A stretch of 64,000 bases of DNA from Undibacterium sp. (GTDB lineage: Bacteria; Pseudomonadota; Gammaproteobacteria; Burkholderiales; Burkholderiaceae_D). The notes beneath the pieces were generated by a model. That model was given only the letters and a program-made list of their open reading frames with translations, was not told where the DNA came from and ran no database searches. Position numbers and translations under genes: made by a program. The DNA lies in contig NZ_JAUSFI010000039.1 of NCBI RefSeq assembly GCF_030651495.1, positions 1-64,000 on the forward strand. The letters run 5' to 3'. Below, piece after piece: positions 20,707-31,716 of the stretch. Numbering within the stretch: the first letter of the stretch is position 1; each line of letters starts with the position of its first letter.

Positions 20707-20803
20707 ATCGGTTCAGAATAAGTGGAGGCTGAAGGCAAATCAAGCACGCATAATCGACAACGCAGCCGACTTAGTAGTCTAGGCTGCGTTGTGAAAATAT
20801 TGC

Positions 20804-21127
20804 TTAGATCGCTTTGATACTACCTTTTGGCAGCAACATGGTGATCGCACTTTTTTGCACGACGACCTCGGTACCGTTGGAAATTTCCAGTGTGACATAA
20901 GCATCTGCGACTTTGATCACTTTACCCAGGATACCGCCGGCAGTGACCACTTCGTCATTCTTGGCCAGCGCATCCATCATCGATTTTTGCTCTTTTTGAC
21001 GTTTCATTTGTGGACGTATCATCAAAAAGTACAACACTACGAACATCAAGACGATGGGTAAAAAACTCATAAGATTGCCATCTGCGCCCAACAGGGACGA
21101 TTGTGCATAAGCATTAGAAATAAACAC
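20804..21127 (-). CDS. yajC: Preprotein translocase accessory subunit YajC
   Basis: The protein has 107 residues: one membrane helix (about 22-41, LPIVLMFVVLYFLMIRPQMK) followed by a basic linker (KRQKEQKSM) and the conserved GGILGKVIKV segment. It is a small partner of SecDF. It sits between tgt and secD. The 139 bases between tgt and yajC are AT-rich; an extra promoter there is possible but not identified. Confidence 0.95.
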   Translation of the reverse strand: MFISNAYAQSSLLGADGNLMSFLPIVLMFVVLYFLMIRPQMKRQKEQKSMMDALAKNDEVVTAGGILGKVIKVADAYVTLEISNGTEVVVQKSAITMLLPKGSIKAI

Positions 21128-21266
21128 GTTAAAGCTCCAGTAATTTGATTAAAACTTCTTGTTAGACATGAATAATTAAGCACTAAGGCGGCATATTGTA
21201 CCTAAGCTGACAATTTAAAGGTCAATGCCCATCCTTACAGCAAAGCGCCACATTCTAGCATTGCGA

Positions 21267-23466
<2,200 letters not shown>

Positions 23467-23510
23467 GAAAGAAAATAAAAGAGTCAACACACAGGAAAAA
23501 AAATACGGCA

Positions 23511-23580
23511 ATGCGCAATATCCATGCGCCTTTCAAGGCATTATTGGCTGGAAAGGCGCATGGATACTGCGTATCGCGTA
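23511..23580. repeat. Palindromic intergenic repeat, CCATGCG family (copy at 23.5 kb)
   Basis: ATCCATGCGCCTTTC (23520-23534) pairs perfectly with GAAAGGCGCATGGAT (23551-23565), and GCGCAATA before it is echoed by a reversed form after it. Relatives lie near 35.2, 53.5 and 60.7 kb. It sits between the divergent queA and recG genes. The remainder of 23467-23752 is AT-rich and holds no gene. Confidence 0.75.
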
Positions 23581-23752
23581 CAAAATTTGAGAGGTAAATT
23601 AGATAAACTAGAAAAAACGACAGAAATACCGTCCGCCGGGATCATGCACTGTATAAAAAACCAGTAGAATGTTATCCTAACAATGTCGCGCTCGGCACCA
23701 CACGATTGCTTTCTTTAAGTAAAACCTAAAAACGTCCGCTATTTTACACGCC

Positions 23753-25849
23753 ATGACTATAGCCATCACTACCGCCGTGCCAGACGCCACACCAGCCGCT
23801 GCGCCAAAGCCCGCCAAGGCCAAGCCTGCCGCCACGCTGGAAGACAAGTTTGCCCGTCTGGGATTGCGCAAGAACATGGATTTTGTCTTGCATCTGCCGA
23901 TGCGCTATGAAGATGAAACCGAGATCGTCGCCATGCGCGATGCCGGTTTTCGCGGTGGCAGCATGCTACAGGTCGAAGGCGTCGTCACCGAATGCGATAT
24001 CCAGTACCGCCCCAGACGCCAGCTGGTCGTCACCATCGCCGACGATACGGCCCAGGTGGTCTTACGCTTCTTGAATTTTTACGGCAGCCAGATCAAGCAG
24101 ATGGCGGTCGGTGCGCGTATCCGTGCACGCGGCGAATTGCGCCACGGTTTCTTTGGCGCAGAAATGGTCCATCCCAGCTATAAAATGGTGAATCAAGGCG
24201 CCGCCTTGCCGACCGCGCTCACGCCGGTGTATCCGGCCGGAGAAGGCATCTCGCAAATCATGCTGCGCAAAGCGATACGCATGGCCATCGACAAGGTCGA
24301 TTGGCGCGACACACTGCGCCCCGAACTGCTGACCGAACTGCAACTCGATGGCTTTGAAGCGTCGGTCAAGTTGCTGCATAACCCGCCGCCGGATGCCGAT
24401 CAATACAGCTTGATGGAGCATAGCCATCCGGCCTGGGAGCGCATGAAGTTTGATGAACTGCTGGCACAGCAACTCTCGCTGAAACGTGCGCAAGCCGCAC
24501 GCCGCAGCAAAGGTGCGACGGCTTTACCGCTGGTGGGCGAATTCTCGGCCGCGTTTTTAATGAACCTGCCGTTCGCACTGACCGGCGCGCAAGAACGCGT
24601 GCTGGCAGAAATCCGCGCCGACTTAAAGCAGGATTTCCCTATGCAACGGTTATTGCAAGGCGATGTCGGCAGCGGCAAAACCATCGTCGCCGCGCTCGCC
24701 GCGGTACAGGCGATTGACAATGGATATCAGGCCGTCCTGATGGCGCCGACCGAAATTTTGGCCGAGCAGCATTTCCGTAAATTGGCCGCATGGCTGACGC
24801 CGCTGGGCATCAGCAGCGCCTGGCTGACCGGCGGCTTGAAAAAGAAAGAAAAAGACCTGGCGCTGGCTAGGATTGCCTCCGGCGAAGCGCAACTCATCAT
24901 CGGTACCCATGCGCTGATACAAGACACGGTACAATTTGCCAAACTCGGTTTAGTCATCGTCGACGAGCAGCATCGCTTTGGCGTGGGCCAGCGCCTGAGC
25001 TTGCGCAACAAGGGGCTGAGCGGACAGGTGCCGCATCAACTGATGATGTCGGCCACCCCGATACCGCGCACGCTGGCGATGACGTATTACGCCGATCTGG
25101 AAGTTTCGGTGATCGATGAACTGCCGCCCGGCCGCACCCCGATCGTGACGCGCATGGTCGATCAGCAGAGACGCGAAGAAGTCATCGCACGCGTGCATGC
25201 CGCCGCCCAAGATGGCAAGCAAGTGTATTGGGTCTGCCCGCTGATCGAAGAATCCGAAGCGCTGCAATTGCAAACCGCGACCGACACCCACGCCATGCTG
25301 GCCGCCGCGCTGCCCGACCTGCAGATCGGACTGGTACACGGACGCATGAAAGCGGCCGACAAGCAAGCCGTGATGGACGCCTTTATCCGCAATGAAGTGC
25401 AGGTCTTGGTCGCCACCACCGTGATTGAAGTCGGGGTCGACGTACCAAATGCCAGCCTGATGGTGATCGAACATGCCGAGCGTTTTGGCCTGTCGCAATT
25501 GCACCAGTTACGCGGACGGGTCGGCCGCGGCGCCAATGCCAGCGTCTGCCTGCTGCTATACCAGGGGCCGCTGGGCGGCACCGCCAAACAGCGACTGATG
25601 ACGATGCGCGAAAGCACCGACGGTTTTGAGATTGCCCGCAAAGACCTGGAGCTGCGCGGCCCCGGCGAATTTCTCGGCGCGCGCCAGTCGGGCGAAGCCA
25701 TGCTGCGCTTTGCCAACCTCGAAACCGATCAGTGGCTGGTCGACAAGGCACGCCAGTTAGCCATTGAGTTGCTGCAACACGACCTGCCCACGGTCGAGGC
25801 GCATTTACAGCGCTGGCTTGGGCAAAAAGAAGAATTTTTGCGCGTCTAA
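23753..25849 (+). CDS. recG: ATP-dependent DNA helicase RecG
   Basis: The protein has 698 residues. It has an N-terminal wedge/OB domain (about 60-200, with PMRYEDET and YRPRRQLVVTIAD), then helicase lobes with Walker A GDVGSGKT, motif II DEQHRFGV, TAT-like motif SATPIPRTLAMT and motif VI QLRGRVGRG, and the C-terminal TRG segment. RecG remodels stalled forks and branched intermediates. The start gives an Ala/Pro-rich 25-residue lead before the conserved part. The order recG...oxyR-ubiA is common in the group, here with two genes inserted. Confidence 0.95.
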   Translation: MTIAITTAVPDATPAAAPKPAKAKPAATLEDKFARLGLRKNMDFVLHLPMRYEDETEIVAMRDAGFRGGSMLQVEGVVTECDIQYRPRRQLVVTIADDTAQVVLRFLNFYGSQIKQMAVGARIRARGELRHGFFGAEMVHPSYKMVNQGAALPTALTPVYPAGEGISQIMLRKAIRMAIDKVDWRDTLRPELLTELQLDGFEASVKLLHNPPPDADQYSLMEHSHPAWERMKFDELLAQQLSLKRAQAARRSKGATALPLVGEFSAAFLMNLPFALTGAQERVLAEIRADLKQDFPMQRLLQGDVGSGKTIVAALAAVQAIDNGYQAVLMAPTEILAEQHFRKLAAWLTPLGISSAWLTGGLKKKEKDLALARIASGEAQLIIGTHALIQDTVQFAKLGLVIVDEQHRFGVGQRLSLRNKGLSGQVPHQLMMSATPIPRTLAMTYYADLEVSVIDELPPGRTPIVTRMVDQQRREEVIARVHAAAQDGKQVYWVCPLIEESEALQLQTATDTHAMLAAALPDLQIGLVHGRMKAADKQAVMDAFIRNEVQVLVATTVIEVGVDVPNASLMVIEHAERFGLSQLHQLRGRVGRGANASVCLLLYQGPLGGTAKQRLMTMRESTDGFEIARKDLELRGPGEFLGARQSGEAMLRFANLETDQWLVDKARQLAIELLQHDLPTVEAHLQRWLGQKEEFLRV

Positions 25850-25889
25850 AAATTAACAACTCCCACTGACAAAGTTAGGAAAGAACCGC

Positions 25890-26384
25890 ATGTTAACCAT
25901 CATCGATGCCGACTTGAACAACCCGCAACATGCTGCCGCACTCGTGCAGCTGCTGAATGACTATGCCTGCGACCCGATGGGCGGCGCCGAACCCATATCC
26001 GATTTTTGCAAAACCAACCTGATCGCCGAGCTTAAAAAACGCCCAGGCATCTGTGCGGTGCTGGCCCTGGTCGACGGCAAACCGGCGGGGTTCAGTATCT
26101 GCATGGAAGGTTTCTCTACCTTTGCCTGCCAACCCTTGCTGAATATCCACGACTTTGCCGTCGCCAGCGCGTTTCGCGGCCTTGGCATCGGCAGAAAAAT
26201 GCTGGCGCATATACAACAGCTCGCCAGGCAACGCGGCTGTTGCAAAATCACACTAGAGGTATTGCAAGGCAATACACCGGCCCGCGCACTGTATACCGAT
26301 GTCGGCTTTGCCGGTTACGAACTGGACCCGGCCATGGGCGGCGCACTCATGATGCAGAAAAAATTATTGCCTTCGATCAAATAG
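25890..26384 (+). CDS. GNAT family N-acetyltransferase
   Basis: The protein has 164 residues of a single GNAT domain. The acetyl-CoA loop is RGLGIGRKML (about residues 95-104), followed by the beta-5/alpha-4 segment LEVLQGNTPARALYTDVGF. The acceptor substrate is unknown. An AGGA lies about 10 bases before ATG 25890. It is 40 bases downstream of recG and may be cotranscribed, but no functional link is evident. Confidence 0.85.
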   Translation: MLTIIDADLNNPQHAAALVQLLNDYACDPMGGAEPISDFCKTNLIAELKKRPGICAVLALVDGKPAGFSICMEGFSTFACQPLLNIHDFAVASAFRGLGIGRKMLAHIQQLARQRGCCKITLEVLQGNTPARALYTDVGFAGYELDPAMGGALMMQKKLLPSIK

Positions 26385-26478
26385 AACACTCATGCTATTA
26401 CGGGATCAGGATAGAATAAGCGCCGAATCGGCATCAAATACCCTCCCTACTGATCACCCTTTTTTACAGGAAAACACC

Positions 26479-27384
26479 ATGAGTATCGATTTTACAGGCC
26501 GCGTTGCGATTGTTACCGGTGCCGGCGGCGGACTCGGGCGCGAACACGCCTTGGCACTGGCCAAACGCGGCGCCAAAGTCGTCGTCAATGATCTGGGCGG
26601 TGCCAGAGATGGCTCGGGCGCTTCATCGGCAGCAGCGCTGGCGGTAGTCGAAGAGATCAAGGCAGCCGGAGGCGAAGCGATTGCCAACGGCGCTTCGGTG
26701 ACCGATTTTGCCGCGGTACAAGAGATGGTGCAACAGGCGATGGATACCTGGGGCCGGGTCGACATTCTGATCAACAATGCCGGCATCTTGCGCGACAAGA
26801 GCTTTGCCAAGATGGAACTGGACGATTTTAAACTGGTGCTCGACGTGCACCTGATGGGCGCAGTCAATTGCTGCAAGGCAGTCTGGCCGATCATGACGGA
26901 ACAAAAATACGGCCGCATCATGATGACCACATCCTCTTCCGGCCTGTACGGTAATTTCGGCCAATCCAATTATGGCGCGGCCAAAATGGCACTGGTCGGC
27001 CTGATGCAAACCTTGTCACTGGAAGGCGCCAAGTTTGATATCCGCGTCAATAGCCTGGCGCCCACCGCGGCCACCCGCATGACGGAGAGCCTGTTCCCCG
27101 AAACCATGCTGCAAGCGCTGCAACCCTCGGACGTGGTACCGGCGATGCTGGTATTGGTCGCCGCAGATGCACCGACGCGCACCATCCTCTGCGCCGGCGC
27201 TGGCAGTATCGAAGCGGCACATATCACCATGACGCAAGGCGCCTGGATAGGCCGCGGCGCAGATGCGCCAGAACAATTGGCAGCACAATTGGCGGACATC
27301 AAAAACCGTGAAGGCGAGATCGTGCCAGAAAGCGGCATGGCGCAAGGCCACCATGAATTGACCAGGGCGATGAGCAAGCACTAA
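26479..27384 (+). CDS. Short-chain dehydrogenase (hydroxyacyl-CoA dehydrogenase-like SDR)
   Basis: The protein has 301 residues with a Rossmann fold: the cofactor motif TGAGGGLG near residue 12, NNAG, the catalytic SSSG Ser, and Tyr-x3-Lys (YGAAK). The insert DLGGARDGSG is typical of the dehydrogenase domain of peroxisomal multifunctional enzyme type 2, and the roughly 50-residue C-terminal extension fits the same group, so a role in fatty acyl-CoA oxidation is plausible. The ATG at 26479 with GGA upstream is preferred to the frame start at 26392. Substrate not shown by sequence. Confidence 0.85.
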   Translation: MSIDFTGRVAIVTGAGGGLGREHALALAKRGAKVVVNDLGGARDGSGASSAAALAVVEEIKAAGGEAIANGASVTDFAAVQEMVQQAMDTWGRVDILINNAGILRDKSFAKMELDDFKLVLDVHLMGAVNCCKAVWPIMTEQKYGRIMMTTSSSGLYGNFGQSNYGAAKMALVGLMQTLSLEGAKFDIRVNSLAPTAATRMTESLFPETMLQALQPSDVVPAMLVLVAADAPTRTILCAGAGSIEAAHITMTQGAWIGRGADAPEQLAAQLADIKNREGEIVPESGMAQGHHELTRAMSKH

Positions 27385-27408
27385 ACCAAGTCGGCATTGA
27401 TGTCGCAC

Positions 27409-27447
27409 GCGAAAGAGATAAGGCATCAGCAAACTTATCTCTTTCGC
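27409..27447. terminator. Long perfect hairpin after the SDR gene
   Basis: GCGAAAGAGATAAG (27409-27422) pairs perfectly with CTTATCTCTTTCGC (27434-27447) around an 11-base loop. It lies 25 bases beyond the SDR stop. No T run follows, so it may be an unusual terminator, an RNA-stabilising 3' hairpin or part of a repeat. Confidence 0.55.
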
Positions 27448-27462
27448 AATTGATAAAAATAA

Positions 27463-27548
27463 ATACTGGGTAGGGGTATCACTAAAATACCAGCCATAAC
27501 GCCCTATATTCGTGCGCTAGACGTGCGCTACCTTTACATACTCCCCCT
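27463..27548. repeat. Short palindromic element, family with ATACTCC ends (copy 2)
   Basis: Starts with AAATACTGGGTAGGGGTAT and ends with ATACTCCCCCT; the interior has TGCGCTAGACGTGCGCT. Read in reverse complement its ends match those of the copy at 10836-10918. It lies between the SDR hairpin and oxyR. Confidence 0.55.
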
Positions 27549-27621
27549 GTTTTATTAAAATAACCAACCGATACCAAAACCGTTTGCTGACGCTGTTGCG
27601 AGTCTGTGCCACACTATCGGC

Positions 27622-28566
27622 ATGACTCTCACAGAATTAAAATACATCGTTGCAGTAGCCCGCCATAAACACTTTGGTCACGCGGCCGAGGCTTGCTTTG
27701 TGGCGCAACCCACCCTCTCTGTTGCGATTAAAAAACTCGAAGACGAGTTAGGCGTCACCATCTTTGAACGCGGCGGGACTGAAGTTTCGACCACGCCACT
27801 AGGTGCGCAAATCGTCGCCCAGGCTGAGCGGGTACTGGAACAAACGGCCGCCATCAAAGAAATCGCCAAACAAAATAAAGATCCGCTGGCGGGCCCTTTC
27901 CGTCTTGGCGTGATTTATACCATTGCGCCTTATTTGCTCCCGGCCCTGGTCAAAACCATGATCAAGACCGTACCGCAAATGCCGCTGGTCTTGCAGGAAA
28001 ACTTTACCGTCAAGCTGATGGAATTACTGCGCCAGGGCGAACTCGATGCCGCCATCATGGCGCTGCCGCTGCCGGATCAAGGCATGATGGTGCAGGCGCT
28101 CTACGATGAACCGTTTGTGGTCGCCATGCCGAAAGACCATGCCTGGGCCGAACGCAGCAGCGTCTCGGCGCAAGAACTCAAGTCCGAAACCATGCTTTTG
28201 CTGGGCAACGGTCATTGCTTCCGCGATCAGGTGCTAGAAGTATGCCCGGAAATGGCGCGCTTCTCGACTGCCGGCGACGGCATCACCCGCACCTTTGAAG
28301 GCTCGTCACTGGAAACCATACGCCACATGGTTGCTTCCGGCATCGGCATCACGGTATTGCCGATGGCGTCGATTAGCAATCTCGATGCCAAAGATGGCAT
28401 GCTGCGTTGTATTCCCTTTAGTGCGCCCGTCCCCGACAGGCGGGTCGTGATTGCCTGGCGCAAGAGTTTTACCCGCCAGGCCGCAATCGAAGCGATACGT
28501 CAAGCTGTACTCAATTGCAATTTAGCTGGCGTCACCATGCTCGATGAAGCCGCTATGGCGCAATAA
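27622..28566 (+). CDS. oxyR: LysR-type hydrogen peroxide regulator OxyR
   Basis: The protein has 314 residues. The N-terminal winged helix (LKYIVAVARHKHFGHAAE) is followed by a LysR effector domain. The redox cysteines of E. coli OxyR are conserved at identical numbering, Cys199 and Cys208 (GHCFRDQVLEVC), so peroxide sensing by disulfide formation is expected. Known OxyR proteins activate catalase, peroxidase and iron-sequestration genes. No Shine-Dalgarno sequence precedes ATG 27622, which may mean weak or leaderless translation. It stands between the recG cluster and ubiA; no target gene is adjacent. Confidence 0.92.
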   Translation: MTLTELKYIVAVARHKHFGHAAEACFVAQPTLSVAIKKLEDELGVTIFERGGTEVSTTPLGAQIVAQAERVLEQTAAIKEIAKQNKDPLAGPFRLGVIYTIAPYLLPALVKTMIKTVPQMPLVLQENFTVKLMELLRQGELDAAIMALPLPDQGMMVQALYDEPFVVAMPKDHAWAERSSVSAQELKSETMLLLGNGHCFRDQVLEVCPEMARFSTAGDGITRTFEGSSLETIRHMVASGIGITVLPMASISNLDAKDGMLRCIPFSAPVPDRRVVIAWRKSFTRQAAIEAIRQAVLNCNLAGVTMLDEAAMAQ

Positions 28567-28793
28567 GCCACCGACTTCAACTGACAAACCTGCGGCCCAT
28601 TAAGCGTCCGCAGCAGAAAACTGGCACCCAGCGACTCGCGACTCTGCCGGCTTGCGTCGCCACCAAAAGCAGAGAGGTTGCCACGGGCAATCTGCATCTG
28701 ACTCACGCCCCCTACTCTGAACGTTAGCCCTTATAATTCTTTTTCATTTATTTTTTCAGCGCCGCCTATTCTTTCCAGGTGCCCCTCCCATTT

Positions 28794-29660
28794 ATGACAG
28801 CGTTTTTGACACGAGCCTCTCTTTATTTCCAACTGCTACGATTGAATAAGCCGATCGGCATCTTGTTATTGCTATGGCCGACGCTGGCAGCAATATGGCT
28901 AGCCTCAGATGGCAAGCCCGACTGGCGCTTAATCACCATTTTCACACTGGGAACCGTGTTGATGCGCTCTGCTGGTTGCGCCATCAACGATTACGCCGAC
29001 AGGGATTTTGACAAATACGTCAAACGCACGGCAGAACGCCCTTTGACCAGCGGCAAGATCAAAGCGTGGGAGGCGATGATGCTTGCGCTGGTTCTGGCAC
29101 TGATGTCGTTTGCATTGATCCTGCCATTGAATGCCCTTACCAAGCAGCTATCTGTTGCAGCGGTATTGATTGCCGCCAGCTACCCTTATTTCAAACGGTT
29201 TTTTGCCATCCCGCAAGCCTATCTGGGCATCGCTTTTGGCTTTGGCATCCCGATGGCTTTTGCAGCAATACAAAATACGGTACCCGTAACCGCCTGGATT
29301 TTGCTGCTCGCCAATGTATTTTGGGCGATCGCCTACGATACTGAATATGCCATGGTAGATAAGGACGACGATCTTAAAATTGGCATCCACACCTCAGCGA
29401 TCACCTTTGGCCAGTATGACGTCCTGGCTATCATGCTTTGCTATACCCTGAGTTTTGCATTGATAGGGCTTAGCGGCTGGCAATTCGGCTTGAGAGGCTG
29501 GTTTCTGGCAGGACTGGGGCTTGCGTCCGGCTGTGCGATCTATCATTACACCTTGATCCGCGAGCGCGACAGGATGCGTTGTTTTGCGGCATTTCGCCAC
29601 AATAACTGGTTGGGCGCAGCCATTTTTGGCGGTATCGCACTCGACTATGCGTTCCGATAA
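28794..29660 (+). CDS. ubiA: 4-hydroxybenzoate octaprenyltransferase
   Basis: The protein has 288 residues, an integral membrane prenyltransferase. The two Asp-rich motifs are present: [12 protein letters not shown] (N-D-x2-D-x3-D) and [12 protein letters not shown]. It attaches the polyprenyl tail to 4-hydroxybenzoate in ubiquinone synthesis. ATG 28794 is taken as the start; GTG 28779, five codons upstream in frame, is an alternative and neither has a strong ribosome site. The 212 bases after oxyR hold no gene. Confidence 0.92.
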   Translation: MTAFLTRASLYFQLLRLNKPIGILLLLWPTLAAIWLASDGKPDWRLITIFTLGTVLMRSAGCAINDYADRDFDKYVKRTAERPLTSGKIKAWEAMMLALVLALMSFALILPLNALTKQLSVAAVLIAASYPYFKRFFAIPQAYLGIAFGFGIPMAFAAIQNTVPVTAWILLLANVFWAIAYDTEYAMVDKDDDLKIGIHTSAITFGQYDVLAIMLCYTLSFALIGLSGWQFGLRGWFLAGLGLASGCAIYHYTLIRERDRMRCFAAFRHNNWLGAAIFGGIALDYAFR

Positions 29661-29802
29661 ATTAGGCAGAAAAGTCCGATAAGAAAGATATTTTTAATTT
29701 GTTGCGATCATGCTTTTTTTTGACCTGACGCAAACATTGATAATCCGTTATGCTTATAATCAATTTACTAATTTCTTTATCATCAATCTAAAAGGAACCA
29801 TC

Positions 29803-30111
29803 ATGAATTCAGCAGAACAACACAAAGAAAAGCTGATGCACGACCTGAACCTAGTGATCAGGGATGCAGAAGATTTACTCAGACATTCAGAGCAAGCTGC
29901 AGGCGATGGATTTAAATCGGCTAAAACAAAATTCGAATCGACCCTCCGAAATGCCAAGGCAGAAGTGGCGCGCATTGAGGATGTGGTAGTAACTAAAGGC
30001 AAGGATGCCGCGCGTGCGACCGATGTCTACGTCAAAGAAAATCCTTGGCAGTCAGCTGGTATTGCTGCCGGCGTCGGTCTCCTCGTTGGCCTGCTCATCG
30101 GACGCAAATAA
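29803..30111 (+). CDS. ElaB/YqjD/DUF883 family membrane-anchored protein
   Basis: The protein has 102 residues: an amphipathic helical N-terminal part and a C-terminal hydrophobic anchor with a Gly-rich motif ending in GRK (GVGLLVGLLIGRK). E. coli YqjD and ElaB are inner-membrane proteins that bind ribosomes in stationary phase; the function here is inferred from that similarity. ATG 29803 has AAGGA at a good distance. It is the first gene of a tight three-gene operon. Confidence 0.85.
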   Translation: MNSAEQHKEKLMHDLNLVIRDAEDLLRHSEQAAGDGFKSAKTKFESTLRNAKAEVARIEDVVVTKGKDAARATDVYVKENPWQSAGIAAGVGLLVGLLIGRK

Positions 30112-30114
30112 GAG

Positions 30115-30492
30115 ATGGCAATCGTCGACTCGGTAGGGCGTCTGGCAGCAACTATAGTTGGCATCCTGCATACCAGATTGGCATTGGTGGCGGTAGAGGT
30201 AGAAGAAGAGCTGACACGCTTTTCTTCTTATCTATTGTGGTCGCTAGTGGCGCTATTTTGTGCGGGGATTGCCGTCTTGCTTGGCGTTTTGCTGGTCGTC
30301 GCCTTTTTTTGGGATACCCATAGACTAGAGGTATTACTCTCTCTGATTGGTGTATTTACCGGCATTGCGCTGATACTTGGATGGCGTCTGCGAGCAGCTT
30401 TGCACAGCAAGCCAAGATTGCTCGCGTATACGCTCGAAGAATTGAGACAGGACGCATCAAGTCTGCGAGGCGAGGCTGGCGAACAGCGCTAA
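30115..30492 (+). CDS. YqjE-like phage-holin-family membrane protein
   Basis: The protein has 125 residues with two hydrophobic segments (about residues 40-67 and 73-92) after an N-terminal amphipathic helix (HTRLALVAVEVEEEL). It matches the YqjE / putative Actinobacteriophage-holin-superfamily-III type that follows yqjD in many proteobacteria. Three bases separate it from the previous gene. Function unknown; despite the family name there are no phage genes nearby. Confidence 0.8.
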   Translation: MAIVDSVGRLAATIVGILHTRLALVAVEVEEELTRFSSYLLWSLVALFCAGIAVLLGVLLVVAFFWDTHRLEVLLSLIGVFTGIALILGWRLRAALHSKPRLLAYTLEELRQDASSLRGEAGEQR

Positions 30493-30495
30493 TTT

Positions 30496-30828
30496 ATGTC
30501 AAATTTCTCAGAACATCTTAGCCTTCGGCGCCAGACCTTGCTGGCAAAAAGTCAGGCAGAGCGCATGCTGCTAACACAGCACAGCAAACAGCTTAGACAA
30601 TCCTTATTGCTTGCCGATATAGGATTTAACGTCGGCTGTCAGATCGCCGGCAAAATAAAACAGCGTCCCGCCATAGGGATAGGATTGCTCGTCGCCCTAC
30701 TCGTTATCAAGCCAGCACGCGTGCTTTCATTCTTGAAAAATGGGGTAGCTGCCTGGCAAATTTGGCAAAATATCGCACCTGCCCTCAAACGATTCCAGGA
30801 CGGCAATTCAGCGAGTAACCGTCACTGA
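30496..30828 (+). CDS. YqjK-like small protein
   Basis: The protein has 110 residues: a basic, Gln/Leu-rich N-terminal helix (RRQTLLAKSQAERMLLTQ) and one hydrophobic stretch (AIGIGLLVALLVI). By position and pattern it corresponds to YqjK, third member of the yqjDEK operon. It begins three bases after the previous stop. Its end overlaps a short tandem repeat: CGTCACTGAATT at 30820-30831 and again at 30834-30845. Confidence 0.7.
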   Translation: MSNFSEHLSLRRQTLLAKSQAERMLLTQHSKQLRQSLLLADIGFNVGCQIAGKIKQRPAIGIGLLVALLVIKPARVLSFLKNGVAAWQIWQNIAPALKRFQDGNSASNRH

Positions 30829-30888
30829 ATTGCCGTCACTGAATTAGTCCTCATTGAATCAATCGTCACTGACTTGTCTGCCACGACA

Positions 30889-31716
30889 TTAAGACTGCGC
30901 GCCAAACTCATCGCCCAACTCTTTTCCACGGTGCGCTGCTGCTTTAATGGCTTCAACAATGGCAGATTTAATCCCGCTCTGTTCCATGCTAGATATCGCC
31001 GCATAGGTAGTGCCTCCTTTAGAAGTCACACGCTCACGCAATACCGACACTGGCTCCGCTGAATTGGCGGCCAGTTGTGCCGCACCGTTAAAGGTGGCAA
31101 TAGCAAGTTGCGTACCCTGCTCGAGGCTTAAGCCAAGTTCTAACGCCGCTTCTTGCATCGCCTCAATAAAGTAAAACACATACGCCGGACCGCTACCCGA
31201 AACCGCCGTAACGGCGTCGATCAAGCTTTCATCCTCTAGCCAAACCGTTTCCCCGACAGCATTCATGATGTCTTCCGCCGCTTGTTTTTGGGCTTGATCC
31301 ACGCCTGCCATCGCAACCAATCCCGTGATCCCTTTACCTATCAGTGCCGGAGTATTGGGCATAGTCCGGACAATTTTGTCGTAGCCATTTAACCAGCGCG
31401 AGATATCGGTAGCACGGATACCCGCAGCAATCGACAACAACAATTGTCCAGAAAGATACGGGGCCAACGCGGCGACCACTTCATGCAATTGCTGTGGCTT
31501 GACCGACAAGATAATGACATCCATCGGTTCTAGCGCCGCATCAATCTGCAAGGCAGTATTGACGCCAAATGCGGTCGCCATTTTGGTGAGCGAGATTTGA
31601 TTCGGGTCAACCACATGAATATTTTCAGGAATGGTTAAGCTCTCAAGCAAACCGCCAATCAGCGCGTTGGCCATATTCCCGCCGCCGATAAAACCTATTT
31701 TCAATTTATTTTGCAT
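30889..31716 (-). CDS. proC: Pyrroline-5-carboxylate reductase
   Basis: The protein has 275 residues. An N-terminal NADPH-binding fold with GFIGGGNMA and a C-terminal dimerisation domain with AVSGSGPAYVF and RERVTSKGGTT are present. It catalyses the last step of proline synthesis. ATG 31716 follows an AAAGAGA site and overlaps the end of yggS by 11 bases, so the two are translationally coupled. The pairing yggS-proC is widespread. It is convergent with the yqjDEK-like operon. Confidence 0.95.
   Translation of the reverse strand: MQNKLKIGFIGGGNMANALIGGLLESLTIPENIHVVDPNQISLTKMATAFGVNTALQIDAALEPMDVIILSVKPQQLHEVVAALAPYLSGQLLLSIAAGIRATDISRWLNGYDKIVRTMPNTPALIGKGITGLVAMAGVDQAQKQAAEDIMNAVGETVWLEDESLIDAVTAVSGSGPAYVFYFIEAMQEAALELGLSLEQGTQLAIATFNGAAQLAANSAEPVSVLRERVTSKGGTTYAAISSMEQSGIKSAIVEAIKAAAHRGKELGDEFGAQS

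Noticed and set aside
30115-30492. Prophage holin
   Set aside because: The family name includes holin, but the three-gene context is the chromosomal yqjDEK type and no phage genes are near.
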